Positions 33,592 to 41,719 of a stretch of 64,000 bases of DNA are shown here, in pieces. This DNA comes from Brachybacterium subflavum (GTDB taxonomy: Bacteria > Actinomycetota > Actinomycetes > Actinomycetales > Dermabacteraceae): contig NZ_VIGP01000002.1 in the NCBI RefSeq assembly GCF_009299795.1, positions 482,898-546,897 of the forward strand, read 5' to 3'. Each line of letters begins with the position of its first letter. Within the stretch, counting starts at the first letter, position 1. The notes below the pieces were generated by a model. The model was not told the origin of the DNA. It saw nothing but the letters and a program-made list of their open reading frames with translations, and ran no database searches. The position numbers were made by a program, and so were the translations under genes.

Positions 33592-33858
33592 TCACCGTTT
33601 CTCCCCCGCTCCTGCGGACGTGAGGGGGTCGATGTCCGCCCCTTCCGCGTCATCCCCTCTCGCTGCAGAGCCGAATATGCGCACGTCGCCGCCGGCACCC
33701 GCGATCTCGACGAATACGTCTTGGCGGGCCGCTGGAGAACCCCGCGCCCCACCGCCCTCGAACGTCAGCACGCTCGCACCGATCCCGCCCACGAGCAGAC
33801 CGATCAACCCACCGATGTAGAGCACCGAGAGGATCCCCCAGCCGCGCCAGATGATCAT
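33592..33858 (-). CDS. Small membrane protein of unknown function
   Basis: An 88-residue protein with one N-terminal hydrophobic segment (about residues 8-32, Gly-rich) and a hydrophilic Gly/Ala/Asp tail of about 55 residues. I recognise no family. The topology suggests one membrane helix with a soluble tail. Its stop is 12 nt before the start of the DUF3800-like gene, which suggests co-transcription. The upstream purine-rich GAGGGGCGGG may be its ribosome binding site. Its short length and lack of clear homology leave real doubt that it is expressed. Confidence 0.45.
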   Translation of the reverse strand: MIIWRGWGILSVLYIGGLIGLLVGGIGASVLTFEGGGARGSPAARQDVFVEIAGAGGDVRIFGSAARGDDAEGADIDPLTSAGAGEKR

Positions 33859-34014
33859 GCGTTCCCGCCCCTCGCCGCGAGGTGACCCGGCCCTGCGCCC
33901 CGGTCGGCGAGGCCTCGCGACGTGATGACCCTAGCCAGGGCCGCACGCGACCACCAGGGATCGCCACGGATGTGGACAGAACGGACGTCGGATTGCGGCC
34001 TGCGGTGATCCCGC

Positions 34015-34524
34015 TCAGTACCCGACGCGGCCGTCGATCGCCTCGCGCACGAGGTCGAGGTGCCCCAGGAGTCGCGCGTACTCCTCGATGAGGTGGGTGA
34101 GGATCCAGCGCAGGTTGACCTGCTCGCCGTGGCGCAGTCCGCGCACCGGAGCGTCCAGGTCCGTCCAGCTCGCCGCGCCCGTGCGCGTCACCTCGGTCTC
34201 GCGGCGGTAGCGCTCCACGTCCGCGAGCGCGGTGGCCGGGTCGATGTCGTCGAAGTCCCCGTCGGGGCTGTCCTGGGTGCAGTAGTAGTCGGGGAGGTGG
34301 TCACCGAGGGTGACCTCGCGCAGCCAATACGCCTCGACCTCGGTGAGGTGGCGGACGAGCCCGATCGGGCTCAGCGTGGACGGCGGGAGGGGCCGTTCGC
34401 ACAGCTGCGCGGTGTCGAGCCCGTCGATCTTGAGCAGGAGGGTTTCGCGGTAGAAGTCGATCCAGTGGTCCAGGGTCTCCCGCTCCCCCGCGAGCATCGG
34501 CCCGAAGCGCCTCGTGTCGTCCAT
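34015..34524 (-). CDS. DinB-superfamily protein (DUF664)
   Basis: A 169-residue four-helix-bundle protein of the DinB/DUF664 group, which includes thiol-dependent (mycothiol) transferases. The metal histidines are visible in LVRHLTEVE (about residue 60) and LTHLIEEYARLLGHLDLVREAIDG at the C-terminus (quoted in part). The acidic loop CTQDSPDGDFDDIDPATA and the VNLRWILTHL run are typical. The ATG at 34524 has CAGACT 7 nt upstream and no ribosome binding site, so it may be leaderless. The physiological substrate is unknown. Confidence 0.85.
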   Translation of the reverse strand: MDDTRRFGPMLAGERETLDHWIDFYRETLLLKIDGLDTAQLCERPLPPSTLSPIGLVRHLTEVEAYWLREVTLGDHLPDYYCTQDSPDGDFDDIDPATALADVERYRRETEVTRTGAASWTDLDAPVRGLRHGEQVNLRWILTHLIEEYARLLGHLDLVREAIDGRVGY

Positions 34525-34667
34525 GGTCCGCAGTCTGCGGGCTCGGGACCGCCCGCGGCCAGGGAATTGTCGTGCCCGGCGGCCCGTGCGCGCCGTCGAG
34601 ATCAAGGCCGGCGGCGCTCAGGCCCGGGGAGCCCACCGCCCTCGAGGCGTGCACCGGGCTTCCCGCC

Positions 34668-35177
34668 TCAGAGCTCGAGGCGGTAGATGAGCGTCGGCAG
34701 TCCCGACGGGACGACGTCCTCGCGCGCGAAGGTGAAGCCGAGTCTCTCGGCGAGCCCGATCGAGGCCGCGTTCTCGGGATGGATGTTCGCGATGAGATGC
34801 TTCGCGATCCGCTGGTCCCGTGCCCTGCGGATCCAGGCCCGGCTCCCCTCGCTCGCGAACCCGCGTCCCTGGGCGTCCGCGCGCAGCACGTATCCGAGTT
34901 CGACCTCGTTCCATTGCGGCCAGAAATGCAGTCCGATCCGGCCGATGAAGCGGCCCGACGCCCTGTCCCGCACGGCGCTCTGCCCGTAGCCGCGCTCTGT
35001 CCACTCCGCAGCGAAGGCCTCGACCTGCTGGGGGATGACCTGCGCAGTCAGCCGCTCTCCGCCCACATATCGCGCGACCTCGGGATCCGTGTAGAGCTCG
35101 GCCACCTCATTCGTGTCCGAGGGAGTCAGCGGGGACAGGTCGAGCCGTTCCGTGCTGAACATGCCGTCATCGATCAT
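34668..35177 (-). CDS. GNAT-family N-acetyltransferase
   Basis: A 169-residue acetyltransferase of the RimJ/RimL type (Acetyltransf_3). It contains the TERLDLSPLTPSD opening, the substrate-side GRIGLHFWPQWNEVELGYVL strand pair, the acetyl-CoA loop AQGRGFASEG (Q/R-x-x-G-x-A/G) and the late ENAASIGLAERLGF. The start at 35177 has CACACT 6 nt upstream; an ATG at 35162 is an alternative. It probably acetylates a small molecule or a protein N-terminus; the target is unknown. Confidence 0.85.
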   Translation of the reverse strand: MIDDGMFSTERLDLSPLTPSDTNEVAELYTDPEVARYVGGERLTAQVIPQQVEAFAAEWTERGYGQSAVRDRASGRFIGRIGLHFWPQWNEVELGYVLRADAQGRGFASEGSRAWIRRARDQRIAKHLIANIHPENAASIGLAERLGFTFAREDVVPSGLPTLIYRLEL

Positions 35178-35277
35178 CAGCCCAGTGTGCCCGAGCGTCC
35201 CACCGGCCGACCGCGCGGCTACCCGGCCCTCCCCGCCCGAAAACGATCGGAGGACCCCGGGGGCCATAGATACATGC

Positions 35278-35283
35278 CATACT
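35278..35283 (+). promoter_or_regulatory. -10-like hexamer before the PadR gene
   Basis: CATACT ends 7 nt before the ATG at 35291, in a locally A+T-rich stretch without a ribosome binding site. Confidence 0.35.
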
Positions 35284-35290
35284 TAGCTCC

Positions 35291-35740
35291 ATGCCCGACC
35301 TACCCACATCCGACACCGCGCAACCCCGATGGCCCGCCACCTGGGTGCGCGCGCTCCTCCCGCTCGCGATCCTGGTGAGCCTCGAGGAGCGTCCGCTCCA
35401 CGGCTATGCGATCGCGCAGAGCGTCGGCGCGCTGGGATTCGGCATCCCCAAGGGCGGGTCGCTCTATCCGGCTCTCGCGCGGCTCGAGGAGGCCGGGACG
35501 ATCCACGCCCAGTGGGTGCCCGGCCCCTCCGGTCCGGCGCGCCGCGAGTACACGCTCACCGCGTCCGGTCACGACCGTCTCGCCGCAGAGCGCTCCCAGC
35601 TCACGGCATTGACGGCCGCGCTGATCCCGGAGTCCACCCGCCGCACCCGGACGTCGGCCGATCCTGCGCCGCCCCGGACGATCGAGAGCCCCGCCCCGCA
35701 CCCGAGCACGATCGGAGGTCCCGACGATGACGGCCGCTGA
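35291..35740 (+). CDS. PadR-family transcriptional regulator
   Basis: A 149-residue regulator with the PadR winged-helix fold: ILVSLEERPLHGYAIAQ, then PKGGSLYPALARLEEAG and REYTLTASGHDRL. The C-terminal half is an Ala/Thr/Pro-rich tail rather than the long PadR coiled coil, so it belongs to the short (PadR-s1) class. The last 14 bp overlap the start of a membrane-protein gene, an arrangement common for PadR and the membrane protein it regulates. It probably represses this two-gene unit until an inducer binds. Confidence 0.88.
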   Translation: MPDLPTSDTAQPRWPATWVRALLPLAILVSLEERPLHGYAIAQSVGALGFGIPKGGSLYPALARLEEAGTIHAQWVPGPSGPARREYTLTASGHDRLAAERSQLTALTAALIPESTRRTRTSADPAPPRTIESPAPHPSTIGGPDDDGR

Positions 35741-36887
35741 CCACGACGGATCGCGCTCCCGCACCCCCGTGACCGAGCGCCCGACGGGCCCCGAGCTCGG
35801 CCGCGTGGTCCAGGCGTTCCGGTCCGCCCGAGGCGTCGACGCCGATGCGGACTGGGCAGAGCTCGCGTTCGTGCGCATGGTCTTCGAGGACGTGCGCATC
35901 GATGTCGCCGAGAAGCAGCTCGTGGACGCGGCCGCCACCGTGCGCGAGGCCCAGGAATCCCCCAAGACCCTTTTCGAAGCACCCTCCGAGTGGGCGGACC
36001 AGCAGGTGGAGGACCTGCGCGGGGCGGGGCTCGACGTCTTCGAGGACCCCCTGATCATGGGCCCGCGCGAGAGCGTGGTGGCCGCGCTGGGCATCGCCTC
36101 CGGGCTCAGCGCCCTGTTCTTCCTGAGCCAGCTCCTGGACCTGCTGTTCGGCGGCGACGGGCCGGCCGATCTCACGATCGGCTTCGCGCTCATGCCGCTG
36201 CTGCTGGCCGTGCTGATCGTCGTGCTGATCGGGGTCTTCAAGCGCGCCGTCGCCCGGTTCCGCTTCCCGGTCGTGATCGCGCTGTGCGCCGCGGTCGTCG
36301 TGCTGGGCGCCGGCGGCGCCGCGAGCATCCTCGTGCCGCTCGGGCAGGAGGGCACGGACATCCGTCTGGCATGGGGCTGGAGCATCCTGCTGGTGCCCGT
36401 GTATGCCGCCCTGGCCTGGATGGTCGCGAAGCTCTGGCGGGCGCCGGCCGACGGCTCAGCCGGCGAGGAGGCACTGACCCCGCAGCAGGTCCTCGACGCC
36501 GCGCATCTGGACGACGACGCCTGGACGAGCCGTGCCCGCGCCGCGCTGCGCCGCCGGGACGACCTCACCGATGCGCGCGTCGACACCGCGATCACCGAGG
36601 CGCACGCCCACGCCGCGGAGACCGGATCGACGCTGCTCGAGGAGTTCGGCACCCCGGAGGGGTACGCGCTGAAGATCCCGAAGGACCCCCGCACCGTCGC
36701 CCGCCGCATGACCGTCTTCTACGCCGTGCTCGCGCTGCTCTGGCTCGCTCTCGCGCTGGCGAACGCCGCCGATGCGAGGTGGGTGCTGAGCTGGGCCATC
36801 GCGGCGCCCGCACTGCTGGTCATCGTCTGCGGCGCCCAGGCCGTCGGGCATGCGAGAACCTGGCGCCGGTCCGTCCGCGGCGACTGA
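35727..36887 (+). CDS. PadR-associated membrane protein
   Basis: A 386-residue membrane protein that I cannot name. It has a soluble N-terminal region (about 1-112) with an acidic helical stretch, four membrane segments (about 115-140, 150-172, 178-204 and 216-236), a soluble linker with EEFGTPEGYALKIPKDP (about 300-320), then two more helices (about 325-345 and 352-375). The linker resembles DUF1048/DUF1700-like PadR partner proteins. The start overlaps the PadR gene by 14 bp, so the two are translationally coupled. The function is unknown. Confidence 0.65.
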   Translation: MTAADHDGSRSRTPVTERPTGPELGRVVQAFRSARGVDADADWAELAFVRMVFEDVRIDVAEKQLVDAAATVREAQESPKTLFEAPSEWADQQVEDLRGAGLDVFEDPLIMGPRESVVAALGIASGLSALFFLSQLLDLLFGGDGPADLTIGFALMPLLLAVLIVVLIGVFKRAVARFRFPVVIALCAAVVVLGAGGAASILVPLGQEGTDIRLAWGWSILLVPVYAALAWMVAKLWRAPADGSAGEEALTPQQVLDAAHLDDDAWTSRARAALRRRDDLTDARVDTAITEAHAHAAETGSTLLEEFGTPEGYALKIPKDPRTVARRMTVFYAVLALLWLALALANAADARWVLSWAIAAPALLVIVCGAQAVGHARTWRRSVRGD

Positions 36888-36955
36888 GCGCGCCCGGCCC
36901 GCGGCCTCGTCGGCCCCGCTGCGCTCGCCCGACGCCTCGAGGCCGACGGCGCGGC

Positions 36956-36997
36956 GACCGTGCACCGGTGAGCCCGCGACGGGTCCGGTGCACGGTC
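36956..36997. terminator. Perfect hairpin between convergent genes
   Basis: GACCGTGCACCGG (36956-36968) and CCGGTGCACGGTC (36985-36997) are perfectly complementary, and the loop carries a smaller GCCCG/CGGGT stem. It lies between the stop at 36887 and the opposing stop at 37026. It is probably a bidirectional terminator. Confidence 0.6.
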
Positions 36998-37025
36998 GGC
37001 CCGTCGGCCCGTCAACCGCTGAGGC

Positions 37026-37907
37026 TCACGCCTCCGGGATCGGCCTGCCGAACTGCTCGAGCGTCATCGAGGCCGGCTCGGGGCCTCCGCGCACACCCTT
37101 CTCGAGGGCGTCGATCCGTGTCAGCTCCTCGTCGGAGAGCTCCACGTCGAAAACATCGAAGTTCTCGGCGATGCGCGCGGGCCGCACCGACTTGGGGATC
37201 ACCTGACGGCCCTCCTGGAGGTGCCAGCGCAGGATGATCTGGGCGGGCGTCTTCCCGTGACCCTGCGCGATCTCGGCGATGACGGGATCCTGCAGCGGGC
37301 TCGCGTGCTCGGTCGCGTAGTCGATGACGCCGCCGATCGGCGACCAGGCCTGGGCGAGGATCCCGCGCTCGGCGCCCTTCGCGATGACATCGCGCTGCTG
37401 GAAGTAGGGGTGCATCTCGATCTGGTTGACCGCGGGCGCCACGGTGGTGGCGTCGGCCAGGCGCTCGAGGTCCTCGACCATGAAGTTGCTGACGCCGATC
37501 GCACGGACCCTCCCATCGGCCAGGAGCTCCTCGAGCGCCGTATAGGCGCCGATCGTGCGGTCGAAGTCCGTGGTCAGCGGCTGGTGGAGGATCAGCAGGT
37601 CGAGGGTGTCCAGGCCGAGCTTCCCGGTCGCCTTCTCGAAGGCGTGCAGGGTCTCGTCGTGCCCGTAGTCGGAGATCCAGATCTTCGTCTCCACGAACAC
37701 GTCGTCGCGTGCCAGGTCCGAGTCGGCGAGCGCCTCGCCCACGCCGCGCTCGTTGCCGTAGGCAGCAGCGGTGTCGATGTGCCGGTAGCCGGTCCGCAGC
37801 GCCTCGGCGACCACGGTCCGCGTCTCGTCCGGCGGGGTCTGGTAGACGCCGAAGCCCAGCGCGGGGATGACGACGCCGTTGTTCAGGGTGATGTCCGGAG
37901 TGCTCAT
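37026..37907 (-). CDS. Aldo/keto reductase, 2,5-diketo-D-gluconate reductase type
   Basis: A 293-residue NADPH-dependent reductase of the AKR5 (DkgA) group. The family runs are all present: LNNGVVIPALGFGVYQ, HIDTAAAYGNERGVGEAL with the catalytic Asp and Tyr, ETKIW with the catalytic Lys, LLILHQPL with the catalytic His, IGVSNFM, NQIEMHPYFQQ and a C-terminal VIPKSVRPARIAENFDVFDVELS (quoted in part). The Y-K-H tetrad is intact. It reduces sugar or small aldehydes; the physiological substrate is unknown. A TAGCGT hexamer ends 6 nt before the ATG, so the start is probably leaderless. Confidence 0.93.
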   Translation of the reverse strand: MSTPDITLNNGVVIPALGFGVYQTPPDETRTVVAEALRTGYRHIDTAAAYGNERGVGEALADSDLARDDVFVETKIWISDYGHDETLHAFEKATGKLGLDTLDLLILHQPLTTDFDRTIGAYTALEELLADGRVRAIGVSNFMVEDLERLADATTVAPAVNQIEMHPYFQQRDVIAKGAERGILAQAWSPIGGVIDYATEHASPLQDPVIAEIAQGHGKTPAQIILRWHLQEGRQVIPKSVRPARIAENFDVFDVELSDEELTRIDALEKGVRGGPEPASMTLEQFGRPIPEA

Positions 37908-37913
37908 GGGCCG

Positions 37914-37982
37914 ACGCTATGCCTGCGACAGTTTCCGCGCCAGGTACCGTCAGGGACCCCCGTCTCGGCCAGTGCCTACCCT
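37914..37982. promoter_or_regulatory. Divergent leaderless promoters
   Basis: Two -10 hexamers face away from each other: TAGCGT (minus strand, 37919-37914) ends 6 nt before the ATG of the aldo/keto reductase at 37907, and TACCCT (37977-37982) ends 6 nt before the ATG at 37989. The 57 bp between them must hold both -35 regions. Confidence 0.5.
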
Positions 37983-37988
37983 TGCCCC

Positions 37989-38300
37989 ATGACCTTCGTG
38001 AACGCAGGCACTCTGGGCACCGTCGCCGGGGCGCGCGACGAGCTCGTCTCCCGACTGACGCAGTGCAACGACAGGCTCCGCGAGCTCGGCTGCCTCGCCT
38101 ACGAGGTCGGCACGAACGACGAGGAGCCCGACACCGTGTTCGTCGTCGAGATCTGGGAGAGCGCTCGGGCGCACCGGGACTCGCTGACGGACCCGGAGGT
38201 CTCGGCGGCGATCACCGCGGCGCGGCCGCTGCTGAGCGGCACGTTCGGCGGTTTCCGCTTCGACGTGGCCGGGTCGCCGCTGCGCTCCGGCGGAGCCTGA
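37989..38300 (+). CDS. Antibiotic biosynthesis monooxygenase (YgiN-like) protein
   Basis: A 103-residue ABM/quinol monooxygenase-like protein: FVNAGTLGTVAGARDEL, LGCLAYEVGTNDEEPDTVFVVEIWESARAH (quoted in part) and the C-terminal VSAAITAARPLLSGTF. It is a compact ferredoxin-like fold that probably forms dimers. The ATG has a -10 hexamer 6 nt upstream and no ribosome binding site. It is divergent from the aldo/keto reductase, which could mean a shared oxidative or redox role. The exact function is unknown. Confidence 0.75.
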   Translation: MTFVNAGTLGTVAGARDELVSRLTQCNDRLRELGCLAYEVGTNDEEPDTVFVVEIWESARAHRDSLTDPEVSAAITAARPLLSGTFGGFRFDVAGSPLRSGGA

Positions 38301-38340
38301 CGAGTCACCGGCGCTCGCGTCGCTCACTCCCCAGCGTCGC

Positions 38341-39477
38341 TCACTCCCCCGCACCGGACTCCGAATGCCCCGGCTCCCGCGCCTCGCGGGCGGTCGCGAC
38401 GTCGTCGACGACGACCACGATGTGGCGCAGGCTCGTCAGCAGCGACCCGTAGAGGGGCCAGCTCGTGCTGCGCAGGCCCTCACGGCCCGTGAGCTCGTCG
38501 GCCAGGGCGTCGATCCTGTCCAGGATCGGGGCGACGTCCGCATCCGGGTCCGCGACGGACCTCCCGGTGTCGCCGACGAGATCGGCCCAGTCCTCCCGGA
38601 ACTTCTGGTCCCACGGCCGCTCCGCGCTGCTCGCCTCGCGCAGGGTGCGGGCCATGTGCCGCAGATGGGAGATGCCCTCGTCGATCCTGGTGAGGATCTG
38701 CTCGTATCCGCTCCGTTCCTCGGGCGGGGCCTCCCCACCCCCTTTCGGCGAGCGCTGAGAGCGCAGGCGATTGCGCGGATTGGCGCGTCTGCTCTCGTGC
38801 GCCGATCGCACCGTCGACCACGCGGAGGCGAGGTCGCTGCTCATCGACTCGGTCTCCTCGAGCCATTCCTGAGCGCGATCGGTCTCCCACGAGGTGCGGA
38901 ACTCGTCGGCCATCGAGAGGAGCACCTCGCCCATCCGACGGTTCACGCTGTCCACGTATCGCGCCGCCTGCCGGTCGCGCAGCGGCGGGATCAGCAGCAG
39001 GTTCACCACGATCCCCACCAGCGCGCCCAGCGCGACCTCGAGGATTCGATCGGTCAGCAGGCCCACGTCGCCCGCCGATCCGGCCCCGAGCACGAAGATC
39101 ACGGTGGTCGCGATCGCGATGCCCTCCTCCCGGATCCATCGGATCCGGGCGAGGGCGAGCGCCACCAGGAGCGCGATCGCGAGGGTCCATACCGACGTCC
39201 CGAGCGTCATGCCCACCACGAAGGACAGCGCCACTCCGAGCCATGACGCCACCGTGGACTGCGCGCCCCGCCGGAAGGACTCGAAGACCGTCGGATACAC
39301 CGTGAGCAGCGCGACCCAGGGCGCGAGGAACGGCATCGTCGAATGCAGGACCGCCGAGGCCAGCCACCAGGCGAACGCGGCCGCGAGCACGGACTTCACG
39401 ATCTGGAGGAGATCGGTGACGGTCTCGGGGCGCAGACCCCGAGCGCGAGGCATCTCGCGCGGTCGGAACGGGTGCAT
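38341..39477 (-). CDS. Aromatic acid exporter family (ArAE/FUSC-like) membrane protein
   Basis: A 378-residue protein with about six closely packed helices at residues 15-170. It carries the characteristic FLAPWVALLTVYPTVFESFRRGAQ and the late LEVALGALVGIVVNLLLIPPL (each quoted in part), followed by a long soluble helical C-terminal region (170-378) with an Arg/Glu-rich SxRRANPRNRLRSQ stretch. This layout matches the ArAE/FUSC families that export aromatic acids or related weak acids. A TAGCGT hexamer ends 7 nt before the ATG at 39477; readings starting further upstream are not supported. It is convergent with the monooxygenase gene. Confidence 0.82.
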   Translation of the reverse strand: MHPFRPREMPRARGLRPETVTDLLQIVKSVLAAAFAWWLASAVLHSTMPFLAPWVALLTVYPTVFESFRRGAQSTVASWLGVALSFVVGMTLGTSVWTLAIALLVALALARIRWIREEGIAIATTVIFVLGAGSAGDVGLLTDRILEVALGALVGIVVNLLLIPPLRDRQAARYVDSVNRRMGEVLLSMADEFRTSWETDRAQEWLEETESMSSDLASAWSTVRSAHESRRANPRNRLRSQRSPKGGGEAPPEERSGYEQILTRIDEGISHLRHMARTLREASSAERPWDQKFREDWADLVGDTGRSVADPDADVAPILDRIDALADELTGREGLRSTSWPLYGSLLTSLRHIVVVVDDVATAREAREPGHSESGAGE

Positions 39478-39484
39478 CCCGGAC

Positions 39485-39490
39485 ACGCTA
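39485..39490 (-). promoter_or_regulatory. -10 hexamer of the leaderless exporter promoter
   Basis: TAGCGT on the minus strand ends 7 nt before the ATG at 39477. Confidence 0.5.
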
Positions 39491-39671
39491 CGCATCCGGG
39501 CGCGCCCATGCGAGGACTCCTGGTCACGCACTCCGCCCATCCCGCACCGCCCACCGCAGCGCAGACGTCCGCGCCGGGCCCGTGCAGGGGTTCGACCCGT
39601 TGTCCGTCGCCCGCGGGGGCGGCTGCCGTGGGAAGCTTGCGTGCACCCGACGACGCGCGAGGAGTTCGACG

Positions 39672-40214
39672 ATGAGCAGCTATGCAGTCCTGCTGCGCGC
39701 CGTCAACGTGGGCGGCACCGGGAAGCTGCCGATGGCGGAGCTGCGGGAGATGTGCACCGCTCTCGGCTTCGCCGACGTGCGCACCTATATCGCCAGCGGC
39801 AACGTCGTGCTGCGCTCGGAGGATGCGGCCGATGCGGTGCGCGGCGCGCTCGAGGCCCGGCTCGAGCAGTACGCGGGACGCCCCGTACCGGTGATCGTGC
39901 GCACCACCGAGCAGATGCGCGCGGTGCTCGCGGCGAACCCGTTCCCCGACGCTCCCGGGAACCGTGCGATGGTGATCTTCCTGGACGCGCCTCCCCCGGC
40001 CGACGCCCTCGAGGGGGCGCGCAGCGCGGCCGACGAGCAGATGGCGCTCGGCGCGCAGGAGATCTACGTGCACTATCCCTCCGGCATGGGCACGTCCCGA
40101 CTGCGGATCCCCGCCGCCGAGCACGGCACCGCGCGGAACATCAACACAGTGACGAAGCTCGTGGCGATGCTCGACGAGTTCGACGAGCGCGCCGGCCTCG
40201 ACGAGCAGGCCTAG
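39672..40214 (+). CDS. DUF1697 family protein
   Basis: A 180-residue soluble protein with the DUF1697 pattern: YAVLLRAVNVGGTGKLPMAELR at the N-terminus (quoted in part), DVRTYIASGNVVL, PVIVRTTEQMRAVLAANPFP and a C-terminal TARNINTVTKLVAML. The function is unknown; the fold is thought to be ferredoxin-like. GGAG about 8 nt upstream supports the ATG at 39672. It is followed 9 nt later by an aminoglycoside phosphotransferase-like gene and then a HIT protein, all in one direction, so an operon is likely. Confidence 0.9.
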   Translation: MSSYAVLLRAVNVGGTGKLPMAELREMCTALGFADVRTYIASGNVVLRSEDAADAVRGALEARLEQYAGRPVPVIVRTTEQMRAVLAANPFPDAPGNRAMVIFLDAPPPADALEGARSAADEQMALGAQEIYVHYPSGMGTSRLRIPAAEHGTARNINTVTKLVAMLDEFDERAGLDEQA

Positions 40215-40223
40215 GCGCGCACC

Positions 40224-41120
40224 ATGGATCCTTCCCGCCTCTCCCGCGCGGTCACCGCTGCGATCGAGATCGCCCGCGCGCAGGGACTCGATGCCCTCGA
40301 GGCACGGGTCCTCAGCAATTCGAACAAGGCGGTGCTCCTCCTGCTGCCGAGCGCGGTCGTGGCTCGCGTCGGCCCGGCGGACCAGCCAGTCGCGGCGTAC
40401 GAGCTGGATCTCGCGGTGCGTCTGGCAGACGCGGGTGCTCCTGTGGTCGCCCCGGATCCGCGCATGGAGCCGGTCGCCCGTCTGCGCGACGGCCTCGAGG
40501 TCTCCCTGTGGAGCTGGGTGGATCCTGCCGGCAGTCCCGATCGAGCGCCGACGGCTCCCGCCGCCCTCGCCGAGGCCCTCGCGCACCTGCACGCGGCGAT
40601 GCGAAGCATCGACGTCCCGGTGCCGCGCTTCGCCGATCGCGTCCGCAGCGCGCTCGATCTTCTCGACGACCCCGAGCGCTCCCCACGGCTCCGCCCTCCG
40701 GATCGGGAGCTGCTGCGCTGGACGCTCGTGGAGCTGCGCGACGCCGTGAGGTCCACGGGCCGCGAGCAGCTCCTGCACGGCGAGCCGCACCCGGGCAACA
40801 TCCTCGATGCGCCACGCGGTCCGCTGTTCATCGATCTCGAGACATGCTGCCGAGGACCGGTCGAGTTCGACCTCGCGCATCTCCCGCTCGAGGCGGCCGA
40901 GCACTATCGGTCAGCGGCGAGCACCGATCACGGCGGCCCCGCGTTGCCCGACGCGGCTCTGCTCTCCCAGTGCCGACGGCTCACGCTGGCCCTCGCCACG
41001 ACCTGGCGGTTCGACGTCGAGGACGCGTTCCCCGACGGCGCACGCGTCGGCGAGGAATGGCTCGCCGGGCTGCGGACGGCGGCAGGCTCGGGCACCTACG
41101 AGGAGAGGCAGAACCGTTGA
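40224..41120 (+). CDS. Aminoglycoside phosphotransferase (APH)-fold kinase
   Basis: A 298-residue protein with the APH/choline-kinase fold. The catalytic loop reads LLHGEPHPGNILD, with Glu where the catalytic Asp (HxDxxxxN) normally stands, and the metal-binding loop is FIDLETCCRGPVEFDLAHL. The Glu/Asp exchange suggests that it may bind rather than phosphorylate, though some active relatives have similar changes. It starts 9 nt after DUF1697 and overlaps the HIT gene by 4 bp. Resistance cannot be inferred; many such proteins act on endogenous small molecules. Confidence 0.8.
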   Translation: MDPSRLSRAVTAAIEIARAQGLDALEARVLSNSNKAVLLLLPSAVVARVGPADQPVAAYELDLAVRLADAGAPVVAPDPRMEPVARLRDGLEVSLWSWVDPAGSPDRAPTAPAALAEALAHLHAAMRSIDVPVPRFADRVRSALDLLDDPERSPRLRPPDRELLRWTLVELRDAVRSTGREQLLHGEPHPGNILDAPRGPLFIDLETCCRGPVEFDLAHLPLEAAEHYRSAASTDHGGPALPDAALLSQCRRLTLALATTWRFDVEDAFPDGARVGEEWLAGLRTAAGSGTYEERQNR

Positions 41121-41599
41121 GTACCGAGAGCGCGAGTGACTGGCGGACCGACCGCGTGGGCGCTGCATTGCGCGGCACGAATCCCACCGTCCTCACCCGC
41201 ATGCCCGGAGGTTTCGCAGCCATCGGGGACGTGCAGTTCCTCCCCGGCTATTGCGTGCTGATCACCGATCGACCCGGCGTGGACCGCCTGTCACTGCTGC
41301 CGCGTGACGAGCGAGCAGCGTTCCTGACCAGCATGGACATCCTCGGAGAGGCTGTCGAGACGGTGTGCTCCGGGCGCGATGCCGCGTTCCGCCGCGTGAA
41401 CCTCGAGATCCTCGGCAATACCGACGCGTTCCTGCACGCGCATGTGTGGCCGCGGTTCGACTGGGAGGGTGAGGAACTCGCGCGGATGCCTGTGTGGGCC
41501 CACCCGCGCGCACGCTGGTCGGATCCCGCCACCGCGCTCTCTCCCGAGCACGACGAGCTCCGTGACGAGATCACCGCGGCGATCGACGCGGCCCACTGA
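41117..41599 (+). CDS. HIT-family (diadenosine tetraphosphate hydrolase-like) protein
   Basis: A 160-residue HIT protein. The catalytic histidine triad appears as LHAHVWPRF (H-x-H-x-x-x form) near residue 110, preceded by RVNLEILGNTDAF. It is a nucleoside phosphoramidate or polyphosphate hydrolase. It has a TTG start that overlaps the stop of the APH-like gene by 4 bp (TTGA), with AGGAGAGG upstream. A rarer start codon on an overlapping gene suggests low, coupled expression. The closing ALSPEHDELRDEI is typical of the group. Confidence 0.85.
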   Translation: MSTESASDWRTDRVGAALRGTNPTVLTRMPGGFAAIGDVQFLPGYCVLITDRPGVDRLSLLPRDERAAFLTSMDILGEAVETVCSGRDAAFRRVNLEILGNTDAFLHAHVWPRFDWEGEELARMPVWAHPRARWSDPATALSPEHDELRDEITAAIDAAH

Positions 41600-41719
41600 C
41601 CTGCCAGCTGACGCCCACCACGACCGAGACGGCGCGGGCCCGACCGATCGTCTGTTCGTCATCGGCCTCCCCCGAATAACCGGATGCCGCCTCCGTCCTG
41701 CGGATGAGAACCTCGGACC

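Noticed and set aside
40224..41120. Aminoglycoside resistance gene
   Set aside because: The fold is right, but the catalytic Asp is replaced by Glu and the context (DUF1697, HIT) does not suggest resistance.
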